48,851 nucleotides of DNA from contig NZ_JAFCJZ010000038.1 of assembly GCF_018130765.1 (NCBI RefSeq), positions 1 to 48,851 on the forward strand. Reading direction: 5' to 3'. This DNA comes from Bradyrhizobium iriomotense. Its GTDB lineage: Bacteria > Pseudomonadota > Alphaproteobacteria > Rhizobiales > Xanthobacteraceae. The position numbers were made by a program, and so were the translations under genes. Below the pieces are notes generated by a model. The model was not told the origin of the DNA. It saw only the letters and a list, made by a program, of their open reading frames with translations, and searched no databases. Positions 34,021 to 42,722 of this stretch are shown in pieces; the stretch's first letter is position 1, and the number at the start of each line of letters is the position of its first letter.

Positions 34021-34755
34021 ATGCCCACGACCGCGCCCAAAAGTTCGCCCCGGCCGAAGCTACCCAATGGCGTGCGCATCTATGCGATGAGCGACATCCA
34101 CGGCTGCGCGCATCTGCTCGAACAGATGTTTGCCGTCATCGACGCGGACATGGCGAACAGCCGGCCCTATCGCGCCATCGAGGTCTTCCTCGGCGACTAC
34201 ATCGACCGCGGACCGGATTCGCGCCACACCCTCGACCTCCTGATCAGGCGCAGCCGCCGCCGCAACACGGTGTTTCTCAAGGGCAATCACGAGGCCTATT
34301 TCACCTCGGTGCTGGAGGACCCCACGCGTACCACCGAATGGTTTCAGTTCGGCGGGCTCCAGACCATGATGTCTTACGGCGTGTCGGCGGCGCCTGGCCT
34401 CAGCAAGGACGAACAGTCCGATCTCGTGCGCGAGCTCACATCCGCGATGCCGCCGGAGCATATCGCATTCCTGCGCCAGCTGCGGCCGACATTCACATGC
34501 GGCGATTTCTTCTTCGTCCACGCCGGGGTGCGCCCGGGCATTCCGCTCTCCGAACAGCGCGAGTCGGATCTGCTGTGGATCAGGGACGAATTCCTCCAGA
34601 GCAAGAGGCGGTTCGGCAAGTATGTCGTGCACGGTCACACGCCGGTGCGGCAGGCCGAGCTGCTGGAGAACCGCGCCAACATCGACACCGGCGCCTATGC
34701 CACCGGAAATCTGACGCTGCTGTCCATCCAGGGCAACAGCATGCTCGCGATCTAG
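34021..34755 (+). CDS. PPP-family serine/threonine phosphatase / metallophosphoesterase
   Basis: 244 residues with all the metal-binding motifs of the PPP family in order: MSDIHG (about residue 23), GDYIDRG, GNHE, HAG and HGHTP. Bacterial relatives (PrpA/PphA-like, or ApaH-like) remove phosphate from proteins or cleave small molecules. ATG at 34021 is preferred to the TTG three codons upstream. One possible role, by context, is to reverse BY-kinase or other phosphorylation in EPS control, but the known counterpart for BY-kinases is a tyrosine phosphatase. Confidence 0.85.
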   Translation: MPTTAPKSSPRPKLPNGVRIYAMSDIHGCAHLLEQMFAVIDADMANSRPYRAIEVFLGDYIDRGPDSRHTLDLLIRRSRRRNTVFLKGNHEAYFTSVLEDPTRTTEWFQFGGLQTMMSYGVSAAPGLSKDEQSDLVRELTSAMPPEHIAFLRQLRPTFTCGDFFFVHAGVRPGIPLSEQRESDLLWIRDEFLQSKRRFGKYVVHGHTPVRQAELLENRANIDTGAYATGNLTLLSIQGNSMLAI

Positions 34756-34773
34756 CGGCCTACGCCCGACACT

Positions 34774-35196
34774 CTAATTGGTGGAGCTTGCCGGAGGCTT
34801 GTATTCCGGAAAGCGGCTCAGCATCGCCGCCTTCAGAAACTTGAAATGAGCGATCGAAGCGCCGAGCTCCTTGAGCCGGCGCTGGCCGTTCAGAATTTCC
34901 TTGTCAAACAAATCCTGGTGATGGTTGTCGAGCGCCTCGCGCTCGAGATATTCGTCGTCGCCGTTGCCGATGGTCACCGCCGCACGCGCCAGCACGTCTT
35001 CGACCCGGCGGTTCAAGCCCGACTGTTCCCGCTCCGCCGCGTGGAGCGCATCCTCGATCGCGGTCATGATGGCTTCGATGCGCGTGCGATCGGTTTCGGC
35101 GTCCCGCTCGGGCGAGCGCGCCCGGAATGTCTGCTCTCCCCCGAAGCGATCTTTCAGGAAGTTATGGGTGCGGGCCCGCAGGAAGAGCTGGAACAT
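34774..35196 (-). CDS. Hypothetical protein, 140 aa, helical
   Basis: Starts MFQLFLRARTHNFLKDRFGG. It is predicted to be mostly helical and polar, without signal peptide or membrane segment, and no domain was recognised. The start at 35196 has GGAAA upstream; the longer form from a TTG at 35253 is less likely. It is convergent with the phosphatase gene with 18 bp between stops, and lies downstream of rmlD on the same strand. Confidence 0.6.
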   Translation of the reverse strand: MFQLFLRARTHNFLKDRFGGEQTFRARSPERDAETDRTRIEAIMTAIEDALHAAEREQSGLNRRVEDVLARAAVTIGNGDDEYLEREALDNHHQDLFDKEILNGQRRLKELGASIAHFKFLKAAMLSRFPEYKPPASSTN

Positions 35197-35310
35197 GCGT
35201 GCATTTCCGGTTTGAAGCGCCAAACCAGAAAATGGCTCCGGGATGGTTAACAAACATTAAAGCCCGGATCGTTGCGCCCCGTCGCAGGAAAGCGGCGGAG
35301 ACCAAGGGAG

Positions 35311-36207
35311 TCACATTTTTGCCTTGAGAACGTCCAGTTCGCGATCAAGCGCCTCCTGCCAGCTCGGCATAACAATGTCGAACCGTTCTCGCAGACGCGA
35401 CAGGTCCAGGCGCGAATTGAAGGGCCGCTTGGCCTTGACGGGAAATTCACCCGAAGCGATCGGAACGATCTGCTTCACGGCGAATGTGGCCCCGCGAGAC
35501 TGCAGCCCGGAAACGATCGCGGTCGCAAAACCGTGCCAACTCGTTTCGCCGGCACAAACCAGGTTGACGATCCCACCCCGTCTGCCGAACATTGCAGCAA
35601 CATCCTCGCCCGCTGGTTGCAGCATCGCAATCATCGCGCGTGCGATCGCACCCGCAGTTGTGGGCGCACCAATCTGATCAGCGACAATCCGCAGCTCTTC
35701 CCGTTCTCCTGCCAGCCGCACGATCGTCTTGAGAAAATTCGCACCCGTCGCGGCATAGACCCACGATGTGCGCGCGATTAGATGAGGTCCGCCCGCCTCG
35801 GCAATCGCCTGATCACCAGCGAGCTTGCTTTCGCCATACACCGAGAGAGGACGCGGAGCGCTGTCCTCGCGCCACGGACGGTCGCCGGAGCCGTCGAAGA
35901 CGTAGTCGGTCGAGAAGTGCACCAGCGGGACGCGGCGGCGCGCAGCCCATTGGGCGATGACCCCAGGGGATTCAGCGTTGACCCGAAATGCCGCCTCGCG
36001 CTCGTCTTCTGCGCGATCGACCGCCGTGTAAGCCGCCGGATTGATGATCAGATCCGGCACAATCGAGTCCAGCTTTTCAGCGAGGCCCGCCGGTTGCGAC
36101 AGGTCGAACGTCTCGCGCGTCGGCGCAACGACGTTCGCGCGGTCCTGGAGCAACTGGAGCAGTGCGCCGCCAACTTGCCCCGCAGCGCCGGTCAGAAGGA
36201 TCTTCAT
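35311..36207 (-). CDS. rmlD: dTDP-4-dehydrorhamnose reductase
   Basis: 298 residues. The cofactor motif TGAAGQVG is at residues 6-13, STDYVFDG at about 99-106, and the catalytic Y124-x3-K128 in VYGESKLAGD. It makes the final reduction to dTDP-L-rhamnose with NAD(P)H. Its ATG lies one base after the rmlC stop codon, so translation is coupled. Confidence 0.93.
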   Translation of the reverse strand: MKILLTGAAGQVGGALLQLLQDRANVVAPTRETFDLSQPAGLAEKLDSIVPDLIINPAAYTAVDRAEDEREAAFRVNAESPGVIAQWAARRRVPLVHFSTDYVFDGSGDRPWREDSAPRPLSVYGESKLAGDQAIAEAGGPHLIARTSWVYAATGANFLKTIVRLAGEREELRIVADQIGAPTTAGAIARAMIAMLQPAGEDVAAMFGRRGGIVNLVCAGETSWHGFATAIVSGLQSRGATFAVKQIVPIASGEFPVKAKRPFNSRLDLSRLRERFDIVMPSWQEALDRELDVLKAKM

Positions 36208-36208
36208 C

Positions 36209-36763
36209 TCAGACCTCCCCGTAACGGGGGAGACCCTTCACGTCCGCCAACAGCGGCGCCTCGGCATCCTTGGGCGAAAGTGACGGATCTGCGACACCCC
36301 AGTCGATGCCGATGGCCGGATCGTTCCAGCGCACGGAGATTTCATCCCTCGGACTGTAATACTCGTCGCATTTGTAGAAGAAATCAGCCGTCTCGGAGAG
36401 AACGGCAAAACCGTGGGCGAAGCCACGAGGAACCCACAATTGCCTGCGATTGTCTTCGCTCAGTTCAACGGCAACATGCCGCCCAAAGTTTGGGCTTCCT
36501 ACGCGGACATCGACTGCAACATCGAGAACACGACCTCGAAGCACGGTGACGAGCTTGCCCTGCGTAAGGGGATTTTGCAGATGCAAGCCACGCAGCACCC
36601 CGAAACGCGAGCGCGAAAGATTGTCCTGGACGAACGGCCGCGTAATGCCGTTCTGCACGTATCGCTCGAATTGATAGGACTCCAAAAAGAAGCCACGTTG
36701 ATCGCCGAACAGCTTCGGCTCGACGATCAGAACTTCGGGTAGATTTGTCGTGAGAACGTTCAT
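36209..36763 (-). CDS. rmlC: dTDP-4-dehydrorhamnose 3,5-epimerase
   Basis: 184 residues, cupin fold. The catalytic His61 lies in VLRGLHLQNP and Tyr130 in DFFYKCDEYYSP, with RGFAHGFAVLS between. It converts dTDP-4-keto-6-deoxyglucose to dTDP-4-keto-rhamnose. It is transcribed with rmlD on the minus strand and is divergent from rmlA. Confidence 0.93.
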   Translation of the reverse strand: MNVLTTNLPEVLIVEPKLFGDQRGFFLESYQFERYVQNGITRPFVQDNLSRSRFGVLRGLHLQNPLTQGKLVTVLRGRVLDVAVDVRVGSPNFGRHVAVELSEDNRRQLWVPRGFAHGFAVLSETADFFYKCDEYYSPRDEISVRWNDPAIGIDWGVADPSLSPKDAEAPLLADVKGLPRYGEV

Positions 36764-36849
36764 TCGCAGGACTTCAGCCTCGGCACTGACAATAATCTTG
36801 TGCAGCGCACTCTATCTGATATTTTCTCGCTAGCAACCAGAGAGGTCCG
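36764..36849. promoter_or_regulatory. Divergent promoter region between rmlC and rmlA
   Basis: 86 bp between two divergent starts, AT-richer than the flanks (TATCTGATATTTTC near 36808). It must contain both promoters unless one lies within a coding region. AGAGAGG lies before the rmlA ATG as its ribosome-binding site. Confidence 0.6.
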
Positions 36850-37737
36850 ATGAAGGGAATAATACTCGCTGGCGGAACAGGTTCGCGCCTTTATCCCGTC
36901 ACGACCGTGGTGTCGAAACAACTGCTTCCGGTTTTTGACAAACCGATGATCTATTATCCGCTATCGGCCCTGATGCTCGCTGGAATCCGCGACATTCTCA
37001 TCATCTCTACGCCGCAGGACAAGCCGCTGTTTCAGCGGCTGCTTGGCGACGGAACAGAAATCGGCGTCAAGTTTTCGTATGCCTCGCAGGAAACTCCGCG
37101 TGGGCTCGCCGACGCTTTCATCGTAGGTCGCGAGTTTGTAGGACAGGATTCGGTCGCGCTTGTTCTGGGAGACAATATCTTCTACGGACACGGACTTCCC
37201 GAGATGCTCGCCAAGGCCGCGGCACGCAAGAGCGGCGCCACGATCTTCGGATACGTCGTCAACACGCCCGAACAATATGGCGTGGTTGAGCTCGGCGCCG
37301 ACGGGCGCGCTCGATCGATCGAAGAGAAGCCCGCGCAACCGAAGTCGAATGTGGCCGTGACCGGTCTCTATTTCTACGACAATCGCGTGCTCGACATCGC
37401 CGCGAAGATCAAGCCTTCCGCGCGCGGGGAGATCGAGATTACCGACGTGAACAACGCATATCTCGACAGCGGCGACCTGTTCGTCGAGGTGCTTGGGCGC
37501 GGATTTGCCTGGCTCGACACTGGAACGCACGCCTCCCTGGTCGAAGCCAGCCACTTCGTGCAGATTCTGGAACAGCGGCAGGGGCTGCGCATCGCGTGCC
37601 CCGAAGAAATCGCCTTGCGGCGCGGCTACATTTCCCTGGAATCCTTCACGAAGGTTGCCGAGAAGACCGCCAAGAGCAGCTACGGACAATATCTGCAATC
37701 GGTGGCGCGTTCCTTCGCCGCTCACGGTCTGAATTGA
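36850..37737 (+). CDS. rmlA: Glucose-1-phosphate thymidylyltransferase
   Basis: 295 residues, the usual length. The nucleotidyl-binding signature LAGGTGSRLYPVT is at the N-terminus, with KQLLPVFDKPMIYYPLS next, then LGDNIFYGHG for metal binding and TGLYFYDN, EITDVNNAYL. It makes dTDP-glucose from glucose-1-phosphate and dTTP, the first step to dTDP-rhamnose. rmlB follows after 6 bp. Confidence 0.94.
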   Translation: MKGIILAGGTGSRLYPVTTVVSKQLLPVFDKPMIYYPLSALMLAGIRDILIISTPQDKPLFQRLLGDGTEIGVKFSYASQETPRGLADAFIVGREFVGQDSVALVLGDNIFYGHGLPEMLAKAAARKSGATIFGYVVNTPEQYGVVELGADGRARSIEEKPAQPKSNVAVTGLYFYDNRVLDIAAKIKPSARGEIEITDVNNAYLDSGDLFVEVLGRGFAWLDTGTHASLVEASHFVQILEQRQGLRIACPEEIALRRGYISLESFTKVAEKTAKSSYGQYLQSVARSFAAHGLN

Positions 37738-37743
37738 GGCAAG

Positions 37744-38814
37744 ATGACTCAGCGTTTTGAAGGCTCCACGATTTTCGTCACGGGCGGTGCAGGTTTCATC
37801 GGTTCGGCAGTCGTCCGTCATCTTCTTCGGGATACGCACGCACGCGTCGTCAACATCGACAAGCTCACTTACGCGGCAAATCTCGAGTCGCTCCCCAACG
37901 CCGCCGGCAATCCGCGCTATGCGTTCGAGAAGCAGTGCATTTGCGAAGCGCCGTCGCTGAGGAAGCTGTTCGAACGGTACCAGCCCGCCGCGGTCATGAA
38001 TTTGGCAGCCGAAAGCCACGTCGATCGCTCGATCGATGGGCCCGGGGAATTCATTCAGACCAACATCGTGGGCACGTTCACGCTGCTGCAGGAAGCCTTG
38101 CGGTATTGGAAAGGCCTGTCAGCGGATCGCCGTTCACGATTCCGCTTTCTTCACATATCGACCGACGAGGTGTTCGGTTCGCTCGGCAAGGACGGTTACT
38201 TCACGGAGACGACCGCCTACGCACCCAACTCGCCCTACTCGGCGAGCAAAGCCTCGTCCGACCATCTGGTCCGCGCCTGGCGCGAGACCTACGAACTGCC
38301 GACGATGATAACGAACTGCTCGAACAATTACGGGCCGTATCACTTCCCCGAAAAGCTCATTCCCCACATGATCATCAAGGGGCTCGCCGAAGAGGCGTTG
38401 CCGGTTTATGGCGACGGGCAGAATATTCGGGACTGGCTCTACGTCGAGGATCACGCCAAGGCGCTCGCACTCGTGCTCGAGCGAGGCGTGGTCGGCGCAA
38501 CATACAATGTCGGTGGACGCAACGAACGCAGCAACCTGCACGTCGTGGAAGGCATCTGCGATCTGCTGGATGAAATCTCGCCTTCCGGGGCAGGTTCTCG
38601 GCGGGGCCTGATTTCGTTCGTCCCTGACCGCCCAGGGCACGATCGTCGTTACGCGATCGATGCCTCGAAGCTCGAAAACCAGCTTGGATGGCGCGCGGAC
38701 GAGAATTTCGAGAGCGGGCTGGCCAAGACCGTCCAATGGTTCGTCGACAATCGGATGTGGTGGGAGAACATTCTCGGTCGCGGCTATCAGCAAAAGCGCA
38801 TCGGTCTGGGCTAA
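37744..38814 (+). CDS. rmlB: dTDP-glucose 4,6-dehydratase
   Basis: 356 residues. The NAD motif TGGAGFIG is at residues 13-20, the catalytic T140-D141-E142 triplet in STDEVFG, and Y165-x3-K169 in YSASKAS. It makes dTDP-4-keto-6-deoxyglucose. It is co-transcribed with rmlA. Together with rmlC and rmlD the complete four-step rhamnose pathway is present. Confidence 0.94.
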   Translation: MTQRFEGSTIFVTGGAGFIGSAVVRHLLRDTHARVVNIDKLTYAANLESLPNAAGNPRYAFEKQCICEAPSLRKLFERYQPAAVMNLAAESHVDRSIDGPGEFIQTNIVGTFTLLQEALRYWKGLSADRRSRFRFLHISTDEVFGSLGKDGYFTETTAYAPNSPYSASKASSDHLVRAWRETYELPTMITNCSNNYGPYHFPEKLIPHMIIKGLAEEALPVYGDGQNIRDWLYVEDHAKALALVLERGVVGATYNVGGRNERSNLHVVEGICDLLDEISPSGAGSRRGLISFVPDRPGHDRRYAIDASKLENQLGWRADENFESGLAKTVQWFVDNRMWWENILGRGYQQKRIGLG

Positions 38815-38902
38815 CCGCATCGATGTCCTGTTGCGAAGGGTCATGCCGACGTGCAGGACATCGGCGGATCATCCGCCTTTGACGCGAAAGCTGCACGAGA
38901 AA

Positions 38903-39109
38903 ATGGACCAGTACTACTTCGTGTGGATCCGCGGCCTCGACGGGCGCCCGAAGCCCCAGATTTGGGCAGCGGATCAATTCGAAGGACCTGGATGGAAATT
39001 TCGGCACGTCATCGCCCGGCGCGTTCTCGATGCGAGGGAACGCGGAATGGGTGTGGATCGCCTTGCAAAGCTATTCCCAGCGCCGCCTGGTCAGGATGAC
39101 TGCGCCTAA
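38903..39109 (+). CDS. Small hypothetical protein, 68 aa
   Basis: Starts MDQYYFVWIRGLDGRPKPQI; short, soluble, with Arg-rich helix near the C-terminus (HVIARRVLDARERGMGVDRL). No domain was recognised; the composition is coding-like, unlike neighbouring shadow frames. The ribosome-binding site is weak. The stop codon TAA overlaps the left arm of the RIME-type element, so the element may have supplied it. Confidence 0.55.
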   Translation: MDQYYFVWIRGLDGRPKPQIWAADQFEGPGWKFRHVIARRVLDARERGMGVDRLAKLFPAPPGQDDCA

Positions 39110-39205
39110 AGCGCGATGAGATTTGGATGAATCGTCATCGCGCTTTGGGTTGTTGTTTACGCATGATCTCTCCGGAAAACCGCTTCGCACTTTTCCGGAT
39201 CATGC
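39108..39205. repeat. RIME-type double-hairpin intergenic element
   Basis: Two adjacent palindromes. The first has 12-bp arms AAAGCGCGATGA (39108-39119) and TCATCGCGCTTT (39135-39146). The second, 39161-39205, has outer arms GCATGATC / GATCATGC with inner TCCGGAAAA / TTTTCCGGA. This layout matches the rhizobial intergenic mosaic elements known in Rhizobium and Bradyrhizobium. It lies between two convergent small genes. Confidence 0.85.
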
Positions 39206-39300
39206 CCTAGGCTCTCGGCTCGATAGAACTGCCGGCCGCCAATATCGACTTGCGCGGGCGCCCGATGATCAAGCGCCGCGCGACTTCGTGCGCGATCGAA

Positions 39301-39567
39301 TCATGGATTGGTCGGTGCGTGTTGCACTTTCCAAGTCCTCCAGGCGCCCTCGTGCTTCTCGTAGAGCTCCAGCCAGCGCTGCTCGCCGGCAGCGGACCAG
39401 ATTTCGCGGCCGTCGGGCTCGGCCTGGCCAGCCGCCGGATCGAGCACCAGCTTGCTGTCGAGCCGCTCGAATTCGAATGTTTCCTCGCACGTCAGGCCGA
39501 TCAGAACACGCCGGCCTGCCGCATCGACAAAATATCGCCGGTGAGCGTTGTTCGTCGGCCTGGTCAT
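39301..39567 (-). CDS. Small hypothetical protein, 88 aa
   Basis: Starts MTRPTNNAHRRYFVDAAGRR and has a Trp-rich C-terminal half (EQRWLELYEKHEGAWRTWKV). The ATG at 39567 has GGAGG five bases upstream. No domain was recognised. It is convergent with the 68-residue gene across the RIME-type element. Confidence 0.65.
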   Translation of the reverse strand: MTRPTNNAHRRYFVDAAGRRVLIGLTCEETFEFERLDSKLVLDPAAGQAEPDGREIWSAAGEQRWLELYEKHEGAWRTWKVQHAPTNP

Positions 39568-39682
39568 GGCAGCCTCCAATCATGCCGAGACGGCGGTGGC
39601 GAAGCTGCCACAGCTCCGTGCTTTCGCGAAGCGGAATGACAAGGGATCAGCCACACCATCGATCGTTCAAGGTTGTATTTCC

Positions 39683-39928
39683 TCAGAATGCACGCCACCC
39701 TCTCGCCGGAGACGCACTCTGTGGCGACAGCGCCGGATCGTAAGGCTGGTAGAGCGGATGACGCACCCTGCGCCTGCGCGATCGCCAGGCGCGCGTCGCA
39801 TAGCCTCCACCAAAGCCCGCGAGAATCGAGAGCAGGATCGCAGCCACCATCATTCTGATTTCTTCCAGTTGCCGAGCGTGTTGTCTTCGTGACGCAGCAT
39901 TCTCAGCTTCGAGTTGTGTCGACATCAT
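39683..39928 (-). CDS. Small single-pass membrane protein, 81 aa
   Basis: Starts MMSTQLEAENAASRRQ, then a membrane helix MVAAILLSILAGFGGGYATR, then a strongly basic stretch (WRSRRRRVRH) and a Pro/Ser-rich tail. The basic residues after the helix suggest that the C-terminus stays in the cytoplasm. No clear ribosome-binding site is seen, and the family is not recognised. Confidence 0.45.
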   Translation of the reverse strand: MMSTQLEAENAASRRQHARQLEEIRMMVAAILLSILAGFGGGYATRAWRSRRRRVRHPLYQPYDPALSPQSASPARGWRAF

Positions 39929-40007
39929 GATGGGCGTCGCTGATTTTGTCGTCAGAGCAGGGTGTTTTTCGCAGCACAATGCACGCGAACTGATCGTTTC
40001 GTCTGCA

Positions 40008-40163
40008 TCAGCCGAAGGACCAGAGAAACAGTCTCACCAGCAACAGCGTGATGAAATAGACCCAGCCTGCCATCGCGATCAGCGCGACGCTGAAGAACGC
40101 ACCTTCAAATACCCGTTCTCTCAGCTTGGTGAGAGGGAACGCCGCTCGCGCTTTCTGAAGCAT
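40008..40163 (-). CDS. Very small membrane protein, 51 aa
   Basis: Reads MLQKARAAFPLTKLREREF-like at the start (amphipathic and basic; strictly ...KLRERVFEG), then one long hydrophobic segment from FFSVALIAMAGWVYFITLLL to RLFLWSFG. It is a plausible one- or two-helix inner-membrane protein. The ribosome-binding site is weak (GAAAACCGAG before the ATG). No family was recognised. Confidence 0.5.
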   Translation of the reverse strand: MLQKARAAFPLTKLRERVFEGAFFSVALIAMAGWVYFITLLLVRLFLWSFG

Positions 40164-40838
40164 CTCGGTTTTCTGGACGGTCCGTTGTCGTTAATGCGAT
40201 CATAGCCGGGTGAATTGGACGATCTCGTGACGACTCGCCTGAGAGCAACGCAAGGCTGCTCGTAGAGATTGAGTGCGGCAAGCGTGCCGTCGCGATTGGA
40301 TTAATTCTGGTTCGGCACGGCTGTGATCAGCGCCGCGCGGTAATTCGATTCAAATCGACTCCGTGCTCCGCGAGGAGCGGCCGTCGTGACAACGCTTCTG
40401 CAATCGCACCCAAGTGATCGTGGCGAGGCGATGTCTGCGGATCTGGAGCGACGCTCGTCATTCGCAGATGCGGCGGTTGCGCGCCGACTTCGAAGGCCCC
40501 GGCTTCGCACAAGGGCCCCGGCCCGATCGCGGCGAGATCGGACACGTCCCCGCCCCGCATCCTCGCAGGGATTCGAACTCCGTCGCGACTATCGGGCGCG
40601 GGGTCAACCTCGGCGGGCGAAAACTCCGTGGTACTACGGAGCGCCGCGTGCCGATTTCATCCCGGTAAGGTTGAGCGGTTAGCTTAATCCGCGGTGTTTG
40701 TTGCGAATGCTGCAGGATCGCATATCCATCTTCTCACCGGGCTCCCCCAAGCCCGGCCCCACCCAAGCAAAGCCGTCGAGCGAACGTGGGTCCGCTTGGC
40801 GGCTTTGTCGTTGTGTCGACGAGAGGATGATTTCGGTT
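40164..40838. other. 675-bp region without a convincing gene
   Basis: Several overlapping open frames have shadow-like composition. Hairpins are present: CCGGGCT / AGCCCGG at 40737-40756, and facing CCAAGC / GCTTGG and AAAGCCG / CGGCTTT repeats between about 40766 and 40805. The stretch may be decayed sequence. Confidence 0.4.
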
Positions 40839-41012
40839 ATGGCGCGCAGGCCCTGGTCGTTCAAGGAGGACCGCCGGCTCATGGAGTTGGCGAAGTCTTC
40901 GACTTCGCTGGAAGAGGCGGCGAGACTGCTAGGGCGATCGCCCGACGCTATCAAACGCATGGCCCTGCGGCTCGGCCTGTCATTGAAATCGAAGGGTACG
41001 AAGAAGGGTTGA
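40839..41012 (+). CDS. Small SANT/HTH-like hypothetical protein, 57 aa
   Basis: Starts MARRPWSFKEDRRLMELAKS; the helices ...STSLEEAARLLGRSPDAIKR... have the pattern of a Myb/SANT-like or helix-turn-helix DNA-binding unit, with a basic end (KSKGTKKG). ATG at 40827 lies directly after GAGAGG, too close for a start, so 40839 was chosen. A role as a small DNA-binding protein is inferred from the helix pattern. Confidence 0.6.
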   Translation: MARRPWSFKEDRRLMELAKSSTSLEEAARLLGRSPDAIKRMALRLGLSLKSKGTKKG

Positions 41013-41261
41013 GGGCACCGGGCACGATCTTGCCCAAGCCGGAGCGGCGGCGCGGTTGCGTCGACGAAGGTTTCGGGCATACGAGCGCTGTCGATGCGGC
41101 GCCTTCGGCAGAACCAAGAGCCGCGCACGCCGTTTGAACGGCGGTTCAAGCACGCGACACCGTTGGAATATATCTACGGGTGGCCCAACCTCCGTTCGGA
41201 ACCTTAACGATATTCCCGGCTTTCGGAGCGTTGCTCCGATCGAATGACTATGATGCTGCCA

Positions 41262-41627
41262 ATGCGTCAAAACCATCTCATTGCAGCTGCCGTCATCTGC
41301 CTTGCACTCATCGTCTACGCCACGCTCGTCAAGCTTGCTGGCAGGCCGGCGCTCGTCGGACACGCTCAAGCTTATTGGGTGGTCGTCATCGAGCGATTCA
41401 GCGCCTACGGCCTGCTGGGCTTTCTTCTCTCTTTCCTGCTGCCGGGCCGCATCAGGCTGGCCTGCGCTTTCGTGATTGCCGTCGCGGTCGCGCTCGAGGT
41501 TTTCCAGGCGATGACGCCCGACCGCGATCCCCGTCTCATCGATGTGCTGCAAAAAGCCGCCGGCGGCGCCTTCGGCGTCATTCTCGCCCAGACGATTCTG
41601 GCTTTCCTGCCGAGGCCGCCGTCCTAG
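41262..41627 (+). CDS. VanZ-family membrane protein, copy 1
   Basis: 121 residues, four hydrophobic helices. Family marks are VVVIERFSAYGLLGFLLSFL and LEVFQAMTPDRDPRLIDVLQ followed by KAAGG. It differs from copy 2 (43276-43641) at about 17 of 121 residues. The start matches the conserved MRxNHL of the second copy; the upstream ATG at 41244 is not shared. VanZ-type proteins of proteobacteria have no settled role; many lie in polysaccharide loci. Confidence 0.8.
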   Translation: MRQNHLIAAAVICLALIVYATLVKLAGRPALVGHAQAYWVVVIERFSAYGLLGFLLSFLLPGRIRLACAFVIAVAVALEVFQAMTPDRDPRLIDVLQKAAGGAFGVILAQTILAFLPRPPS

Positions 41628-41639
41628 TGCCTGCGCGAG

Positions 41640-42722
41640 CTAGGTCCTGCCGGTCAGCGGAGCCACACGAGGCGAACGCATGCGCTCGACCCATGAGCCG
41701 AGCCGATCACGCACGGGCTGATCGACAAATTTCGCCGCAACATACGCAGCGCCGAGGCAGGTGATCACCTCCAGAACGATCGAAAAGGAGAGTGCCGTTC
41801 TGCCAAGGGCGAGAGTGTCCTGAAAATAGAAGAAGACACGCGTGATCGGGTAGTGCACCGCGTACAGCGGATAGGAAAGCTCGCCAACGAAACTGCAGGC
41901 CTGCCTCCAGCCCGGCGGCACGGCTGTCCCGGCGCTCCCCCATATCAAGAGCGGGAATATGACAAGAATACATGCAACATCATAGACCGGATGCTGGGGA
42001 AGAGGTGCGAACAGCACACCAATCAGGACCGCGACGGAGGTGATGGCCGTCGTACCGCTGACGGTTGACGCCGTTCCGATCCTCGACATGAAGACGCCGG
42101 CGAAAAATGAAAAGCCGACACGGAGAAAACCTGCGGCGATTTCTCCGGTTCTTGCACCCAATTCGAGATCGCCCTGTTCGAGCGATGCCACGACCAGACC
42201 GATCGCGAAGAGAACCACGAGGATCGAGAGCACCGGAATGCGCAGCCACCGAAACGCGAAACAGTATGCGGCATTTGCCACCACTTCATAGAAGAGAGAC
42301 CAAAGCGGCCCATCGAACGGAAAGATGGATGTGGTCAGGGGCATCCGGCCAAAGGGCAAAAGGAGCAAACCGAACGCCAGCACCACGGCCATCTGGCTCA
42401 GGTCCAGCGCATGCCCCCTCAGGAGGCTGCCAACCGAAACAACTGCGCCGACTAAGGTGCCCAGAACGATCATCGGCCAAAGGCGGACGAAACGCAGCAA
42501 CAGAAATTCCAGCTTGAACGACGGATCTTCCAAGCGCGCGCCGTATGCACGATCGATGACAAAGCCGCTCAGCAGGAAGAAAAAGTCAACGGCAACATAC
42601 GCGTGACTTGCCATGCCCGAGATCTGAAGGGATCCGGCAATATGATAAAGCAGCACGGCAAAGGATGCGATAGCGCGATAAACATCAAGAATCGGATAGT
42701 GCCGGCTTCCCCGAGGCATCAT
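41640..42722 (-). CDS. Acyltransferase 3 family membrane protein
   Basis: 360 residues, about ten membrane helices. Family marks: ILDVYRAIASFAVLLYHIAG with the Arg and His, FFLLSGFVIDRAYG and SYPLYAVHYPITRVFFYF. It is convergent with VanZ copy 1 (12 bp between stops) and lies between the two VanZ copies. It may acylate an exported glycan; no glycosyltransferase gene is adjacent. Confidence 0.86.
   Translation of the reverse strand: MMPRGSRHYPILDVYRAIASFAVLLYHIAGSLQISGMASHAYVAVDFFFLLSGFVIDRAYGARLEDPSFKLEFLLLRFVRLWPMIVLGTLVGAVVSVGSLLRGHALDLSQMAVVLAFGLLLLPFGRMPLTTSIFPFDGPLWSLFYEVVANAAYCFAFRWLRIPVLSILVVLFAIGLVVASLEQGDLELGARTGEIAAGFLRVGFSFFAGVFMSRIGTASTVSGTTAITSVAVLIGVLFAPLPQHPVYDVACILVIFPLLIWGSAGTAVPPGWRQACSFVGELSYPLYAVHYPITRVFFYFQDTLALGRTALSFSIVLEVITCLGAAYVAAKFVDQPVRDRLGSWVERMRSPRVAPLTGRT

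Noticed and set aside
40555..40595. Possible tRNA T-loop (GGGATTCGAACTCC)
   Set aside because: The flanking bases cannot pair as a T-stem and no acceptor or anticodon arm fits on either strand.
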